This document shows, one piece after another, positions 13,298 to 20,079 of a stretch of 22,897 nt of DNA; position 1 is the first letter of the stretch, and every line of letters starts with the position of its first letter. The translations under genes and the position numbers were made by a program. The notes below the pieces were generated by a model, which ran no database searches, had not been told where the DNA came from, and saw nothing but the letters and a program-made list of their open reading frames with translations. Origin of the DNA: a virus; the IMG/VR virus record IMGVR_UViG_3300031162_000935, positions 1 through 22,897 of that record; one strand, written 5' to 3'.

Positions 13298-13405
13298 ACG
13301 ATTAATCTCGTGTCTCCCATGACACAACTTTTCCATCTTCGGATGGAGACACGAGATTAGTCGTAACTTTTAACTAAGTCCAAAGAGAATTGTTGTGGGA
13401 GACAC
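13298..13405 (+). promoter_or_regulatory. Primase mRNA leader with two mutually exclusive helices
   Basis: Helix I: 13298-13317 pairs with 13345-13364 (20 bp, one G-U). Its loop side carries CCATC-TTCG-GATGG, a canonical cUUCGg hairpin (13333-13346). Helix II: 13310-13319 plus 13325-13328 pair with 13392-13405 (14 bp with a 5-base bulge). Both helices need 13310-13317, and GGAGACAC occurs twice (13345 and 13398) as the competing partner. This is the layout of an attenuator or riboswitch-like leader, or of a stabilising 5' hairpin. Helix I is clearly stronger. Confidence 0.6.
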
Positions 13406-13448
13406 TCTTTTTGTAGGCTATACAAAACTATACCCAAAAGGAGAACTA

Positions 13449-15812
13449 ATGAACAACACTCTCAAAGATGCTTATGAGCAATATCGTTCACAAGGATTTA
13501 TATTACAAAAATCCGCAAGAAATAAGAAACATGCTTTTCGAGAGGGTGCGTACGTTGACCGTGAAAATGAAAAATGGGTCGATAGTGCAACCGGTTACGT
13601 TGGAATTATTCCACCTAACTTAATCATTGTCGATAATGACAAGTATGAGGACGACAACGAGTTTGACAAATTACTCAAAGACCTCAACTTAGATTATACA
13701 CCTGAGCCGTTTGCATTGACACCTAGTGGTGGAGAACATTATGCTTTTGAAAATCCTAATACTGATTTAGTTATTGGTAATCACGGATACAAATCTATTG
13801 ACATCTATGCTGGTTATCAATCAGTAATTCCTATCGTTGGGACAACTGTTAAAAACAAGCAAGACACTCTAGCCTCTTACGAATGGGCTGACGACATCAC
13901 TGAAAGTTTTATTGTCAACAAATTCGATGAGTCAATGGTTGAAGTTTTACAGATGCGAGAGCGTGGTAACAACGGAGACAACGATTATGACGATACGGGT
14001 CTAACCCTAGCAATCAAAGTTGAAGATATGTCTGACGATGAAGCCATCAAGCTTTGTGAACAAATACCCATCGAAACTTACGGTTATGATACTGGGTGGT
14101 TAAAATTTGCAATGGCACTCTATGATAGATTTGAAGGTAATCAGGAAGGTCTTAAACTATTTCAAAGCACTTGCGAGAGATATGCTGATAACAGTCCTGA
14201 GTTTAATTCACAAAAATGGAACGCTGGTCACTTTAAACCTACCGGTAGAATAACTTACAAAACTTTGCGCTCACTAGCAAATGAAGGTGTTGGTCAAACT
14301 TCAACATCTAAAATCGCTAATGCTAAAACTGTTGAAGAGCTTGAAGAAGTTGCTGACGCAATGACTAAGAGTAGACTCAACACAACATCGAAACTTGATG
14401 AGATTGTCAGAGAAGAACTGCTTGAACAGATTTGTGAAAAGTCTAAAGAGCTTGTTGGTAAACCTGACAAAGTTAAGTGGAAAAATGCTGTTAAGTTTGT
14501 TGAGCCTGAAAAAGACGTGGAAATACCTGAAGGTTTTAACGTGTATCGTCTTGATAACAAATATCTTATTCGCTACAAGAACAAGATACTTCAAGAAGTT
14601 ACATCGACAATGCTCAAAGAACAACTTGCGTCACTTGGTATATTTTTTGGCAAAGATGAGTTGCCTAAATTCAAAAATACAATTCAAACTGTCTCGTCTT
14701 ATAGACAAATACCTGATTACACACTCAACAGTATTACATCGTTCAACACTGAAGAGCAAGGTGGCATAACTGTCCCAGCTTTTGTTGTTAGATTTAATCC
14801 GCTGTTTGAGTTGGAAGAGATTGAGTTAGATGAAGACATTATCACTGACTTTTTTGATGAGGTTTGGGGTGGTAAGCTTTACGACATCGTAAGGTTAATC
14901 GCTTTAACAATCAAACTAGGCGAACAAAAACTTAATCGTCTAATGGTCGTTGCACCGTCTAATGCTGGTAAGTCTGAAATCTTTACGATGATGAACTTTC
15001 AGAAGATTACAATGCAACGTTTACTCAACGGTATGCGTGGAGATAAGGGTATTGGTAGTGACATAGTTGATGGTGTTCGTAAAAGCGGATTACTGTTAAT
15101 CGATGAAGCTAACAAGTCTTTAGAAGCTGAGATTAAAGATATGGACAAAGAGTTACACATTGACCAATTTGGAAAGGGTGGAACACAAGTTTTACCTCTA
15201 CACTTTACAGCTTTAACCTCGACACACTCGAATGCAACGCGTAACAATTCAGATGAGCTTTACAATCGTTTCTTACAAGTTGAGCTCCACAAATCTGATA
15301 TGAAACACACCATCATGGACAGTAAATTATTCCTGGAAGATAGCGGTAAATATACGGACACTGTTCGTGGTAAACTATTGCAAATGTTCAAAGAAATATT
15401 ATTTGGAAATGAAGGTAAAGATGAGTTGCACGAGCTACAAGAAAAGTATCGTCTGCCAATTAACAACGACCTTAACGAACTGCTTTATGAAGTAGGAGAA
15501 GACTTCATACGTGAGACAAAAGCAAACGCTAAGGACCACGGTGACACGGTAGTTAGAGCTGGTGAATATTTCTGTAAACGTAAAACAGATGTTATGAAAT
15601 ATTTTGAAAACAGACTAGGTGAAATTGAAAGCCTTGACGTTGGTAAGTATTCAGAACTACTCACTAAACACTTTGTAAGTGAAGATAGAAAATCTGTAAA
15701 AGTTGACGGTAAAGCTGCAAAATATTACGGTTTATCTTTACGACCTTACAGTGAAGATGAAGAAACATTGGTTATGTCTGAGTTTGATGACTTAGATATT
15801 GAGGATTTATAA
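13449..15812 (+). CDS. Bifunctional primase-polymerase / superfamily 3-type helicase
   Basis: This 787-aa replication initiator primes and unwinds phage DNA. Residues 1-150 form a prim-pol domain: VDND (61-64) is the metal-binding pair, SGGEH (93-97) the conserved SGG-x-H and DIYAGYQSVIP (118-128) the following strand. Residues about 195-280 look like a PriCT-type helical domain (GWLKFAMALYD, then TYKTLRSLANEG). The helicase core has Walker A APSNAGKS (502-509), Walker B GLLLIDEANK (547-556), a sensor strand (FTALTSTH, 586-593) and an arginine in LYNRFLQVEL (604-613), as in D5/SF3 helicases. I choose ATG 13449, which has AAAGGAG, over a GTG at 13395 in the leader. The adjacent repeat cluster is its likely target. 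Confidence 0.9.
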   Translation: MNNTLKDAYEQYRSQGFILQKSARNKKHAFREGAYVDRENEKWVDSATGYVGIIPPNLIIVDNDKYEDDNEFDKLLKDLNLDYTPEPFALTPSGGEHYAFENPNTDLVIGNHGYKSIDIYAGYQSVIPIVGTTVKNKQDTLASYEWADDITESFIVNKFDESMVEVLQMRERGNNGDNDYDDTGLTLAIKVEDMSDDEAIKLCEQIPIETYGYDTGWLKFAMALYDRFEGNQEGLKLFQSTCERYADNSPEFNSQKWNAGHFKPTGRITYKTLRSLANEGVGQTSTSKIANAKTVEELEEVADAMTKSRLNTTSKLDEIVREELLEQICEKSKELVGKPDKVKWKNAVKFVEPEKDVEIPEGFNVYRLDNKYLIRYKNKILQEVTSTMLKEQLASLGIFFGKDELPKFKNTIQTVSSYRQIPDYTLNSITSFNTEEQGGITVPAFVVRFNPLFELEEIELDEDIITDFFDEVWGGKLYDIVRLIALTIKLGEQKLNRLMVVAPSNAGKSEIFTMMNFQKITMQRLLNGMRGDKGIGSDIVDGVRKSGLLLIDEANKSLEAEIKDMDKELHIDQFGKGGTQVLPLHFTALTSTHSNATRNNSDELYNRFLQVELHKSDMKHTIMDSKLFLEDSGKYTDTVRGKLLQMFKEILFGNEGKDELHELQEKYRLPINNDLNELLYEVGEDFIRETKANAKDHGDTVVRAGEYFCKRKTDVMKYFENRLGEIESLDVGKYSELLTKHFVSEDRKSVKVDGKAAKYYGLSLRPYSEDEETLVMSEFDDLDIEDL

Positions 15813-15838
15813 TAACTTAAGGAAACTTAAGTTATTAT
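15809..15838 (+). other. 13-bp hairpin with GAAA tetraloop over the primase stop
   Basis: A perfect 13-bp stem closes on a GAAA (GNRA) loop. The core CTTAAGGAAACTTAAG recurs exactly at 17913-17934. It includes the primase stop codon. No clear U-run follows, so RNA processing or 3'-end protection is more likely than termination. Confidence 0.7.
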
Positions 15839-15872
15839 TTCAAAGTACACAATAAAAATAAAAGGATAGACA

Positions 15873-16238
15873 ATGTTAGTAACATTTAATACGAAAGACG
15901 AGAACGAAGTACAAGAAGTTGTAACTTTATTGGAAAATATGGGAATGAGTAAAGTTGGTAGACTAGAAGAGGTTGACGTTACACCTGAGAGTAAACCTAA
16001 GGTAGATACAAGCCCTAAAGAAGATAAAACAATACCTGAGTCAACCCCTAAGTCTAAAAAGACACCTAAGCCTGAAAAAGAAGCTGTTATCACTTTAGCT
16101 GATTTAAAAGAATTAGCTAAAAATAAGGTTGCAACATCAAGTCGTGATGAAGTAAAAAAAATTATCTCAGAATTTGCTGAAAAACTTGCTGAGGTTAAAC
16201 CTGAAGATTATGTTAAATTAGCTGAAAAGTTATCGTAG
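15873..16238 (+). CDS. 121-aa replication-module accessory protein
   Basis: Residues 1-38 form a small alpha/beta part (FNTKDENEVQEVVTLLENMG). A Pro/Lys/Thr-rich flexible linker follows (about 40-70). The C-terminal domain (ITLADLKELAKNKVATSSRD, then VKKIISEFAEKLAEVKPEDY and KLAEKL) resembles a short helical domain found at the end of several phage proteins near recombination and single-strand-binding genes, with the pattern LkeLa...VkkiI.eFa...L.evkPEdY.kL. Function is unknown. AAAAGGAT precedes the ATG. It ends in TAG overlapping a GTG start (TAGTG). Confidence 0.8.
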   Translation: MLVTFNTKDENEVQEVVTLLENMGMSKVGRLEEVDVTPESKPKVDTSPKEDKTIPESTPKSKKTPKPEKEAVITLADLKELAKNKVATSSRDEVKKIISEFAEKLAEVKPEDYVKLAEKLS

Positions 16239-16582
16239 TGGCTGAAGGACATTTATATGTTCTTCAATCGTCTCCTCCAAATACCAAATGGATGAAGGTT
16301 GGTAGGACTAGTAATCCCGCTAGACGATAGCGAGAATATAATTCTAGTTACCCATTTGATATTTTATATTATTCTTATGTGTCAGACACTCTGAGTAACA
16401 TTGATGAGTGTGAGGAATTATTGTTAGAACACCTACGAAAAAGTAGATTTACTTTAAGTTCACAAGAAAGATTTGAATGGTTTAAACCAGCTAGAGGTAA
16501 TAAAGGTCACGGCATCGTGTCATTGGCTACACGATTTATTAAAAAGATAGAAGAAAAACAATATGGAAAGGATTTATCATGA
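16238..16582 (+). pseudogene. GIY-YIG-like (T5orf172-type) gene interrupted by an amber codon
   Basis: Read from GTG 16238, the frame gives VAEGHLYVLQSSPPNTKWMK, VGRTSNPARR, a TAG (16328-16330, codon 31), then REYNSSYPFDILYYSYVSD and on to DECEELLLEHLRKSRF and ERFEWFK, with no other stop until TGA 16582. The pattern YVL...KVGRT...R...YNSSYP, a conserved Glu and a C-terminal EWF is that of the T5orf172 branch of GIY-YIG nucleases. The missing residue is normally hydrophobic such as Leu, and TTG to TAG is one change. A separate start at GTG 16379 would yield only the second half. Nonsense mutation, suppression or a sequence error are the choices. Its TGA overlaps the next ATG (ATGA). Confidence 0.75.
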
Positions 16583-17700
16583 AACATGCCCGTTTAAGCC
16601 CAAGTTCATCAAGTAGATGGTTATCGTGCACAGCGAGTGTTGAAGCTTCTGAGAAATATGAGAACAAAGGTAACTCCGCTAGTGTGTGGGGTACAAACGT
16701 TCACTATCTTGGAGAGCAATTACTTATAGGTAATGACATAGCTGTTGGTCAAGAACATACTGAACAAGGCGTTGACTTTATAGTTGACGAGGAAATGTTG
16801 CAATGTGCTGAAGAGTATGCTGATTATGTTAACTCATTTATCAACAAAGATAGTGTTGTTTTAATTGAAGAGCAATTTAACTTAGGTTTTATATCGCCCA
16901 ATCAATTTGGAACATCTGATGCTACAGTGCTTAATGACACTCACTTACATGTGATGGACCTGAAGACTGGTCACAACATAGTAATGGCTGAACAAAATAC
17001 GCAACTAATGTTATACGCACTTGGAGCAATCCATGAGTTAGAAGCTATTTATGACATTGAGACTGTAACTTTACATATTGTTCAAACACGTGCCGGTCAT
17101 ATTGATAGTTGGGAAATAGATGTTAAAACTCTTAAGCTGTTCCAAATGATAGCTCAAGCTCAAGCTCAAGCCATCATTACGGGTACTACTGAGTTCATGC
17201 CATCTGAGAAAGCTTGTAAGTGGTGTGCACACTCTGTAAATTGTGAAGCACTTAAAGCTCATGTTGATAGTGTTGTAACTGGTGCATTTGATAATATAGA
17301 AGATATTGATGGTCAAGCTGACTTGATAGATGTTGCTCATGTCAAGATGATACTTGACAACGAAGAGTTGATAACTTCTTTTATCAAAGCAGTGAAAGCT
17401 AGGAGTCTTGAACTATTGGAAGCTGGTACAGCAATTGATGGTTACAAATTAGTGGAAGCTAAGACTAATCGTAAATGGGCTGATGAAGAAGCTGTTGGAA
17501 AATATCTTAACCGTAAGATTAAATCTGATGAGCTATGGGTTAAGAAGATGATACCTATGACTAAGATTTTAAAGCTTAGACCTAATGATAAAAAGTTGGA
17601 GGCAATGTTGATTAAGCCGGAAGGTAAACCTACTATTGCACCTATGAGTGACAAGCGTCCACCGATTAACGGTGTTGCTGACAGTTTTGAGGAATGTTAA
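16579..17700 (+). CDS. Cas4/RecB-like nuclease, DUF2800 family
   Basis: This 373-aa protein starts HARLSPSSSSRWLSCTASVE (residues 3-22), the typical LSPS...RWL-x-C opening of DUF2800. The PD-(D/E)XK core is visible as GTSDA (Asp114), HVMDLKTG (Asp127, Lys129) and QNTQLMLYALGA (Gln139 to Tyr146). Cys17 together with Cys213, Cys216 and Cys222 (ACKWCAHSVNC) would bind an iron-sulphur cluster, as in Cas4 and AddB. The enzyme probably makes single-stranded ends for replication or recombination. It lies in an operon with a DUF2815-type SSB, as is usual for this pair. AAAGGA precedes the ATG. Confidence 0.9.
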   Translation: MKHARLSPSSSSRWLSCTASVEASEKYENKGNSASVWGTNVHYLGEQLLIGNDIAVGQEHTEQGVDFIVDEEMLQCAEEYADYVNSFINKDSVVLIEEQFNLGFISPNQFGTSDATVLNDTHLHVMDLKTGHNIVMAEQNTQLMLYALGAIHELEAIYDIETVTLHIVQTRAGHIDSWEIDVKTLKLFQMIAQAQAQAIITGTTEFMPSEKACKWCAHSVNCEALKAHVDSVVTGAFDNIEDIDGQADLIDVAHVKMILDNEELITSFIKAVKARSLELLEAGTAIDGYKLVEAKTNRKWADEEAVGKYLNRKIKSDELWVKKMIPMTKILKLRPNDKKLEAMLIKPEGKPTIAPMSDKRPPINGVADSFEEC

Positions 17701-17701
17701 G

Positions 17702-17920
17702 ATGAATAGAAGAAGCACAATGTTAACAATGGTAGCCGGTGCATTAGCATCGGTTGGTGGTTCAATGTTACCGTCAATGAGCAAGACTTACGGTCAAACA
17801 TCAGTGAGACATAATAACTACAAAACTGGTGGTAAACCTTTTACTAGAGGTAAGCGAGATAAATCTCTTAAAGTTAGAGCTAATAGACGAAAAGCTAAAA
17901 GCCGAAAAAGATTAGCTTAA
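17702..17920 (+). CDS. 72-aa basic protein with hydrophobic N-terminus
   Basis: Residues 8-26 are mildly hydrophobic (LTMVAGALASVGGSMLPSM). The rest is strongly basic, ending KVRANRRKAKSRKRLA. GAGGAA precedes ATG 17702. An in-frame ATG further upstream would lie deep inside the nuclease gene and is rejected. The protein could bind nucleic acid or the inner face of the membrane. No family is recognised. The stop codon lies inside a hairpin that repeats the one after the primase. Confidence 0.7.
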   Translation: MNRRSTMLTMVAGALASVGGSMLPSMSKTYGQTSVRHNNYKTGGKPFTRGKRDKSLKVRANRRKAKSRKRLA

Positions 17921-17934
17921 GGAAACTTAAGCTA
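17913..17934 (+). other. 9-bp hairpin with GAAA tetraloop over a stop codon
   Basis: This is the second copy of CTTAAGGAAACTTAAG, here with TAG/CTA outer pairs. Like the copy at 15809-15838 it covers a TAA stop. A sigma70-type promoter starts 20 bases further on. Confidence 0.7.
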
Positions 17935-17953
17935 CAATCATAACTTACATGTG

Positions 17954-17982
17954 TTGACTGAAATGTTATCTAAAAATATAAA
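17954..17982 (+). promoter_or_regulatory. Sigma70-type promoter before the ssDNA-binding protein gene
   Basis: TTGACT (17954-17959) and TATAAA (17977-17982) are separated by exactly 17 bases. Initiation near 17989 would give a short leader with AAAAGGAT before the ATG at 18012. This is the best -35/-10 pair seen in the window and implies use of host RNA polymerase. Confidence 0.6.
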
Positions 17983-18011
17983 TAAAACTAAAACGGCTAA
18001 AAGGATATAAC

Positions 18012-18527
18012 ATGCCAAACATTCAAATTAAAAACGCGACACTTTCATTCCCAAATCTATTCAAAAAAGCAGTGTTCCAAGGTAAAGAAGGTAAGTATGA
18101 GGCAACTTTAATGTTCCCTAAAACTGACACAAAAACTTATGAAACTATTAATGCTGCAATTGAAGCTATCAAAAAAGATAATAAAACTCCAAAAATTAGT
18201 GCAGATAAACTTTGTATTAAAGATGGTGATGACTCTGAGTATGATGGTTGTGCGGGTATGTGGATGGTTAAAGCTAGTAATAGCAAAAGACCTACTGTAA
18301 TCAATCGTGATAAAACACCAGTTACAGAAGAAGATGAAGTTATGTACGCTGGTTGTGTTGTTAACGGTATCATCGATTTATGGTTCCAAAACAACTCTTA
18401 CGGTAAACGTGTTAATGCCAACTTGCTTGGTGTTCAGTTCGTTAAAGATGGTACACCTCTTGGTGACGGTGCTAAAGTTGCTGACACTGATGAGTTCGAT
18501 GACATCGAAGATGACGAAGAGCTTTAA
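18012..18527 (+). CDS. DUF2815-type single-stranded DNA-binding protein
   Basis: This 171-aa protein matches the DUF2815 pattern: NATLSFPNLFKKAVFQGKEG near the start, KYEATLMFPKTD (residues 28-39), a middle CIKDGDDSEYDG segment, an aromatic LWFQNNSYGKRVNANLLGVQ stretch and a very acidic C-terminal tail (DEFDDIEDDEEL). The acidic tail is characteristic of phage SSBs such as T7 gp2.5 and recruits partner enzymes. The protein would coat single-stranded DNA made by the helicase and nuclease. It has its own promoter candidate and a clear AAAAGGAT site. Confidence 0.88.
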   Translation: MPNIQIKNATLSFPNLFKKAVFQGKEGKYEATLMFPKTDTKTYETINAAIEAIKKDNKTPKISADKLCIKDGDDSEYDGCAGMWMVKASNSKRPTVINRDKTPVTEEDEVMYAGCVVNGIIDLWFQNNSYGKRVNANLLGVQFVKDGTPLGDGAKVADTDEFDDIEDDEEL

Positions 18528-18529
18528 TC

Positions 18530-18976
18530 ATGGGCTGGGAAAATAACTTAGAAAAAGAAATGGACTCAATGTCTATTGGTAAGTTGTTCAAATGGGGTGT
18601 CATAATCATGGCACTCCTAACAGCACTCGGTTTAGTTGGTTCATTCTTTGGTATGTTCAGCGAAGCTGCAACAGTTGCCAAACAAGAATTCGGTGCTAAA
18701 GCTTCACTCAAAAAATATGAGTGGTTTAAAGACGCTTCAGAGCAAATCTCAAAACTCAACAGTGATATTCAGATTTATGAAGACAAATCAAAAATGTTAT
18801 GTGTTCAAGGTATGGATAGAATTGGTAGAGAACAGTGTATGTTATGGTCACAAGAAGTGGCTGGTATAAAATCTGCACATAACGATGTTGTTGCTGAGTA
18901 TAACGCTCAGTCAAGAAAATTTAACTGGTCATTCTACAACGTAGATAATATTCCAGTTTCTTACAAGGATAGATAA
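18530..18976 (+). CDS. 148-aa membrane-anchored protein of a two-gene cassette
   Basis: Residues 17-43 (IGKLFKWGVIIMALLTALGL and beyond) form one membrane segment. The remainder is a soluble helical domain with KKYEWFKDASEQISKLNSDI (about residues 61-80), an REQCMLWSQEVAG block (about 100-112) and YNAQSRKFNWSFYNVDNIPV. I recall proteins with a YEWFKDAS motif and an NW-x-F-x-N-V end in phages and prophages of Gram-negative bacteria, usually beside a lipoprotein, but cannot name a function. Two cysteines are in the soluble part. Topology probably places the helical domain outside the cytoplasm, since the flanking Lys residues precede the membrane segment. Confidence 0.75.
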   Translation: MGWENNLEKEMDSMSIGKLFKWGVIIMALLTALGLVGSFFGMFSEAATVAKQEFGAKASLKKYEWFKDASEQISKLNSDIQIYEDKSKMLCVQGMDRIGREQCMLWSQEVAGIKSAHNDVVAEYNAQSRKFNWSFYNVDNIPVSYKDR

Positions 18977-19560
18977 TGAAAAAAGTATTATTTTTATTAA
19001 TGGTCGGTCTAATCGCTTTAGTGGTTAGTGGGTGTAATGTTGAGAGCGGTGCTCCGGTTTCTGCAAGTGGTGTTAAACAAGCTAAAGCTGTAGTTAAAGT
19101 TCAAGCTAATGGTTTGACTATGGAGCAAAGCAACATCAAAAAGAGAATTGAGTTTGAAAATAAAACTGGTTCAATCAAACACTTATATGTGATTAGTCCT
19201 TACACTGGTCAAACATTGCTTTATAGTACGGTAAAAGGTAAAGTTACTTCATCAGGTAAGAGACTTAGCCCTAAACATTCAACAGCTAATGATGGGGATT
19301 TCAGAAGAAGTGATGATGCCACAATGGTTAATGGTAAGTGGACTGATGAGATAATCAACGACACTGGAACTTATGGTAGTTCAATTCCTTATATTTATTG
19401 GTGGGATGTAAACAATCGCTACCATCAACACTTTATAAGTGGTGGTCAGATATTGCATATTTCAAATAAACCTATCGCTGTTAAGCAAATCGTAATTAAC
19501 ATGGAGCTTTCTCAAAGCAATGAAGATGACGATGCTAAATTTAGAAAGGTAACAAAATGA
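18976..19560 (+). CDS. 194-aa phage-encoded lipoprotein
   Basis: The protein opens with a lipoprotein signal: KK at residues 2-3, a hydrophobic stretch and lipobox VVSGC with Cys20. The mature part has a conserved-looking block (KHLYVISPYTGQTLLYSTVK, about residues 68-87, then SSGKRLSP) and IYWWDVNNRYHQHFISGGQI (about 133-152). It overlaps the membrane protein stop (TAATG) with AAGGAT upstream, so the two are translated together. A lipoprotein in a phage replication operon suggests superinfection exclusion or another envelope effect. This is inference. Confidence 0.82.
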   Translation: MKKVLFLLMVGLIALVVSGCNVESGAPVSASGVKQAKAVVKVQANGLTMEQSNIKKRIEFENKTGSIKHLYVISPYTGQTLLYSTVKGKVTSSGKRLSPKHSTANDGDFRRSDDATMVNGKWTDEIINDTGTYGSSIPYIYWWDVNNRYHQHFISGGQILHISNKPIAVKQIVINMELSQSNEDDDAKFRKVTK

Positions 19561-19991
19561 AGTCCCTAATTGAATTTCAAACTGATAGAGGTTTGGATAA
19601 AAAAGAATATGACGGTATAAATGAGCATGGTAATATTCTTGAAGAACTGTTGGAAAGTATGGGTCTTGATGTTCCAAAAGAAAACAGACCAGCATTAAAA
19701 GCTGCATGGATAGAGTTCTTCCATGAGCTAGTGATTGATGGTATTGCTACTGACAATGATGCAGAGGATATGACCAACGAAGATTGCGTTGATGCGTACT
19801 GTGACATCATTACTTTTGCTACTGGTGCACTACTTAAACTTGGTCACAATCCTGAGATAGCTATTGCCGAATGTGGTAAAGAGATTAACTCAAGAGTTGG
19901 TTCGATGGTTGATGGTAAATTTGAAAAAGATTTATCAGATGAAGCTAAAGCCAATTGGTACAAAGCTGATTACTCAAAATCTAAACTATAG
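19557..19991 (+). CDS. MazG-like nucleotide pyrophosphohydrolase
   Basis: This 144-aa all-alpha protein shows the metal-binding pattern of the MazG/HisE/dUTPase-2 superfamily: NILEELLESMG (Glu29, Glu30, Glu33) and NEDCVDAYCDIITFATG (Glu75, Asp79, Asp83), followed by EIAIAECGKEINSRVGS and a DGKFEKD motif. Such enzymes hydrolyse nucleoside triphosphates and in phages shift the host nucleotide pool or alarmone level. The exact substrate cannot be read from sequence. It overlaps the lipoprotein stop (ATGA), with AAAGG upstream, and is followed by a GC-rich hairpin before the polymerase. Confidence 0.8.
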   Translation: MKSLIEFQTDRGLDKKEYDGINEHGNILEELLESMGLDVPKENRPALKAAWIEFFHELVIDGIATDNDAEDMTNEDCVDAYCDIITFATGALLKLGHNPEIAIAECGKEINSRVGSMVDGKFEKDLSDEAKANWYKADYSKSKL

Positions 19992-20001
19992 CTAGTTGCT
20001 A

Positions 20002-20027
20002 GACCAGCCGATTATTTTCGGCTGGTC
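20002..20027 (+). terminator. GC-rich 10-bp hairpin between MazG-like and polymerase genes
   Basis: GACCAGCCGA pairs perfectly with TCGGCTGGTC around a 6-base loop. It is the strongest GC-rich hairpin in the right arm. The following AATGGAGC has no U-run, so full intrinsic termination is doubtful; attenuation or RNA cleavage is possible. It lies 11 bases after the upstream stop. Confidence 0.4.
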
Positions 20028-20079
20028 AATGGAGCTAACTCCTGGAATAAAGAAAAGACCCATAGGGCAAAGGAATAAG

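Noticed and set aside
13395-13448. GTG start at 13395 for the primase gene, adding 18 residues
   Set aside because: The segment lies in the hairpin leader, lacks a ribosome site, and ATG 13449 has a clear AAAGGAG and begins the prim-pol domain at the usual place.
14294-15466. Several minus-strand open frames inside the primase gene
   Set aside because: They lie opposite a gene with complete domain motifs, have no ribosome sites and show no recognisable protein sequence.
19996-20079. Upstream TTG start for the DNA polymerase
   Set aside because: It would include the GC-rich hairpin and 28 extra residues before the exonuclease domain. ATG 20080 has AAAGGA and puts Exo I at residue 8, as expected.
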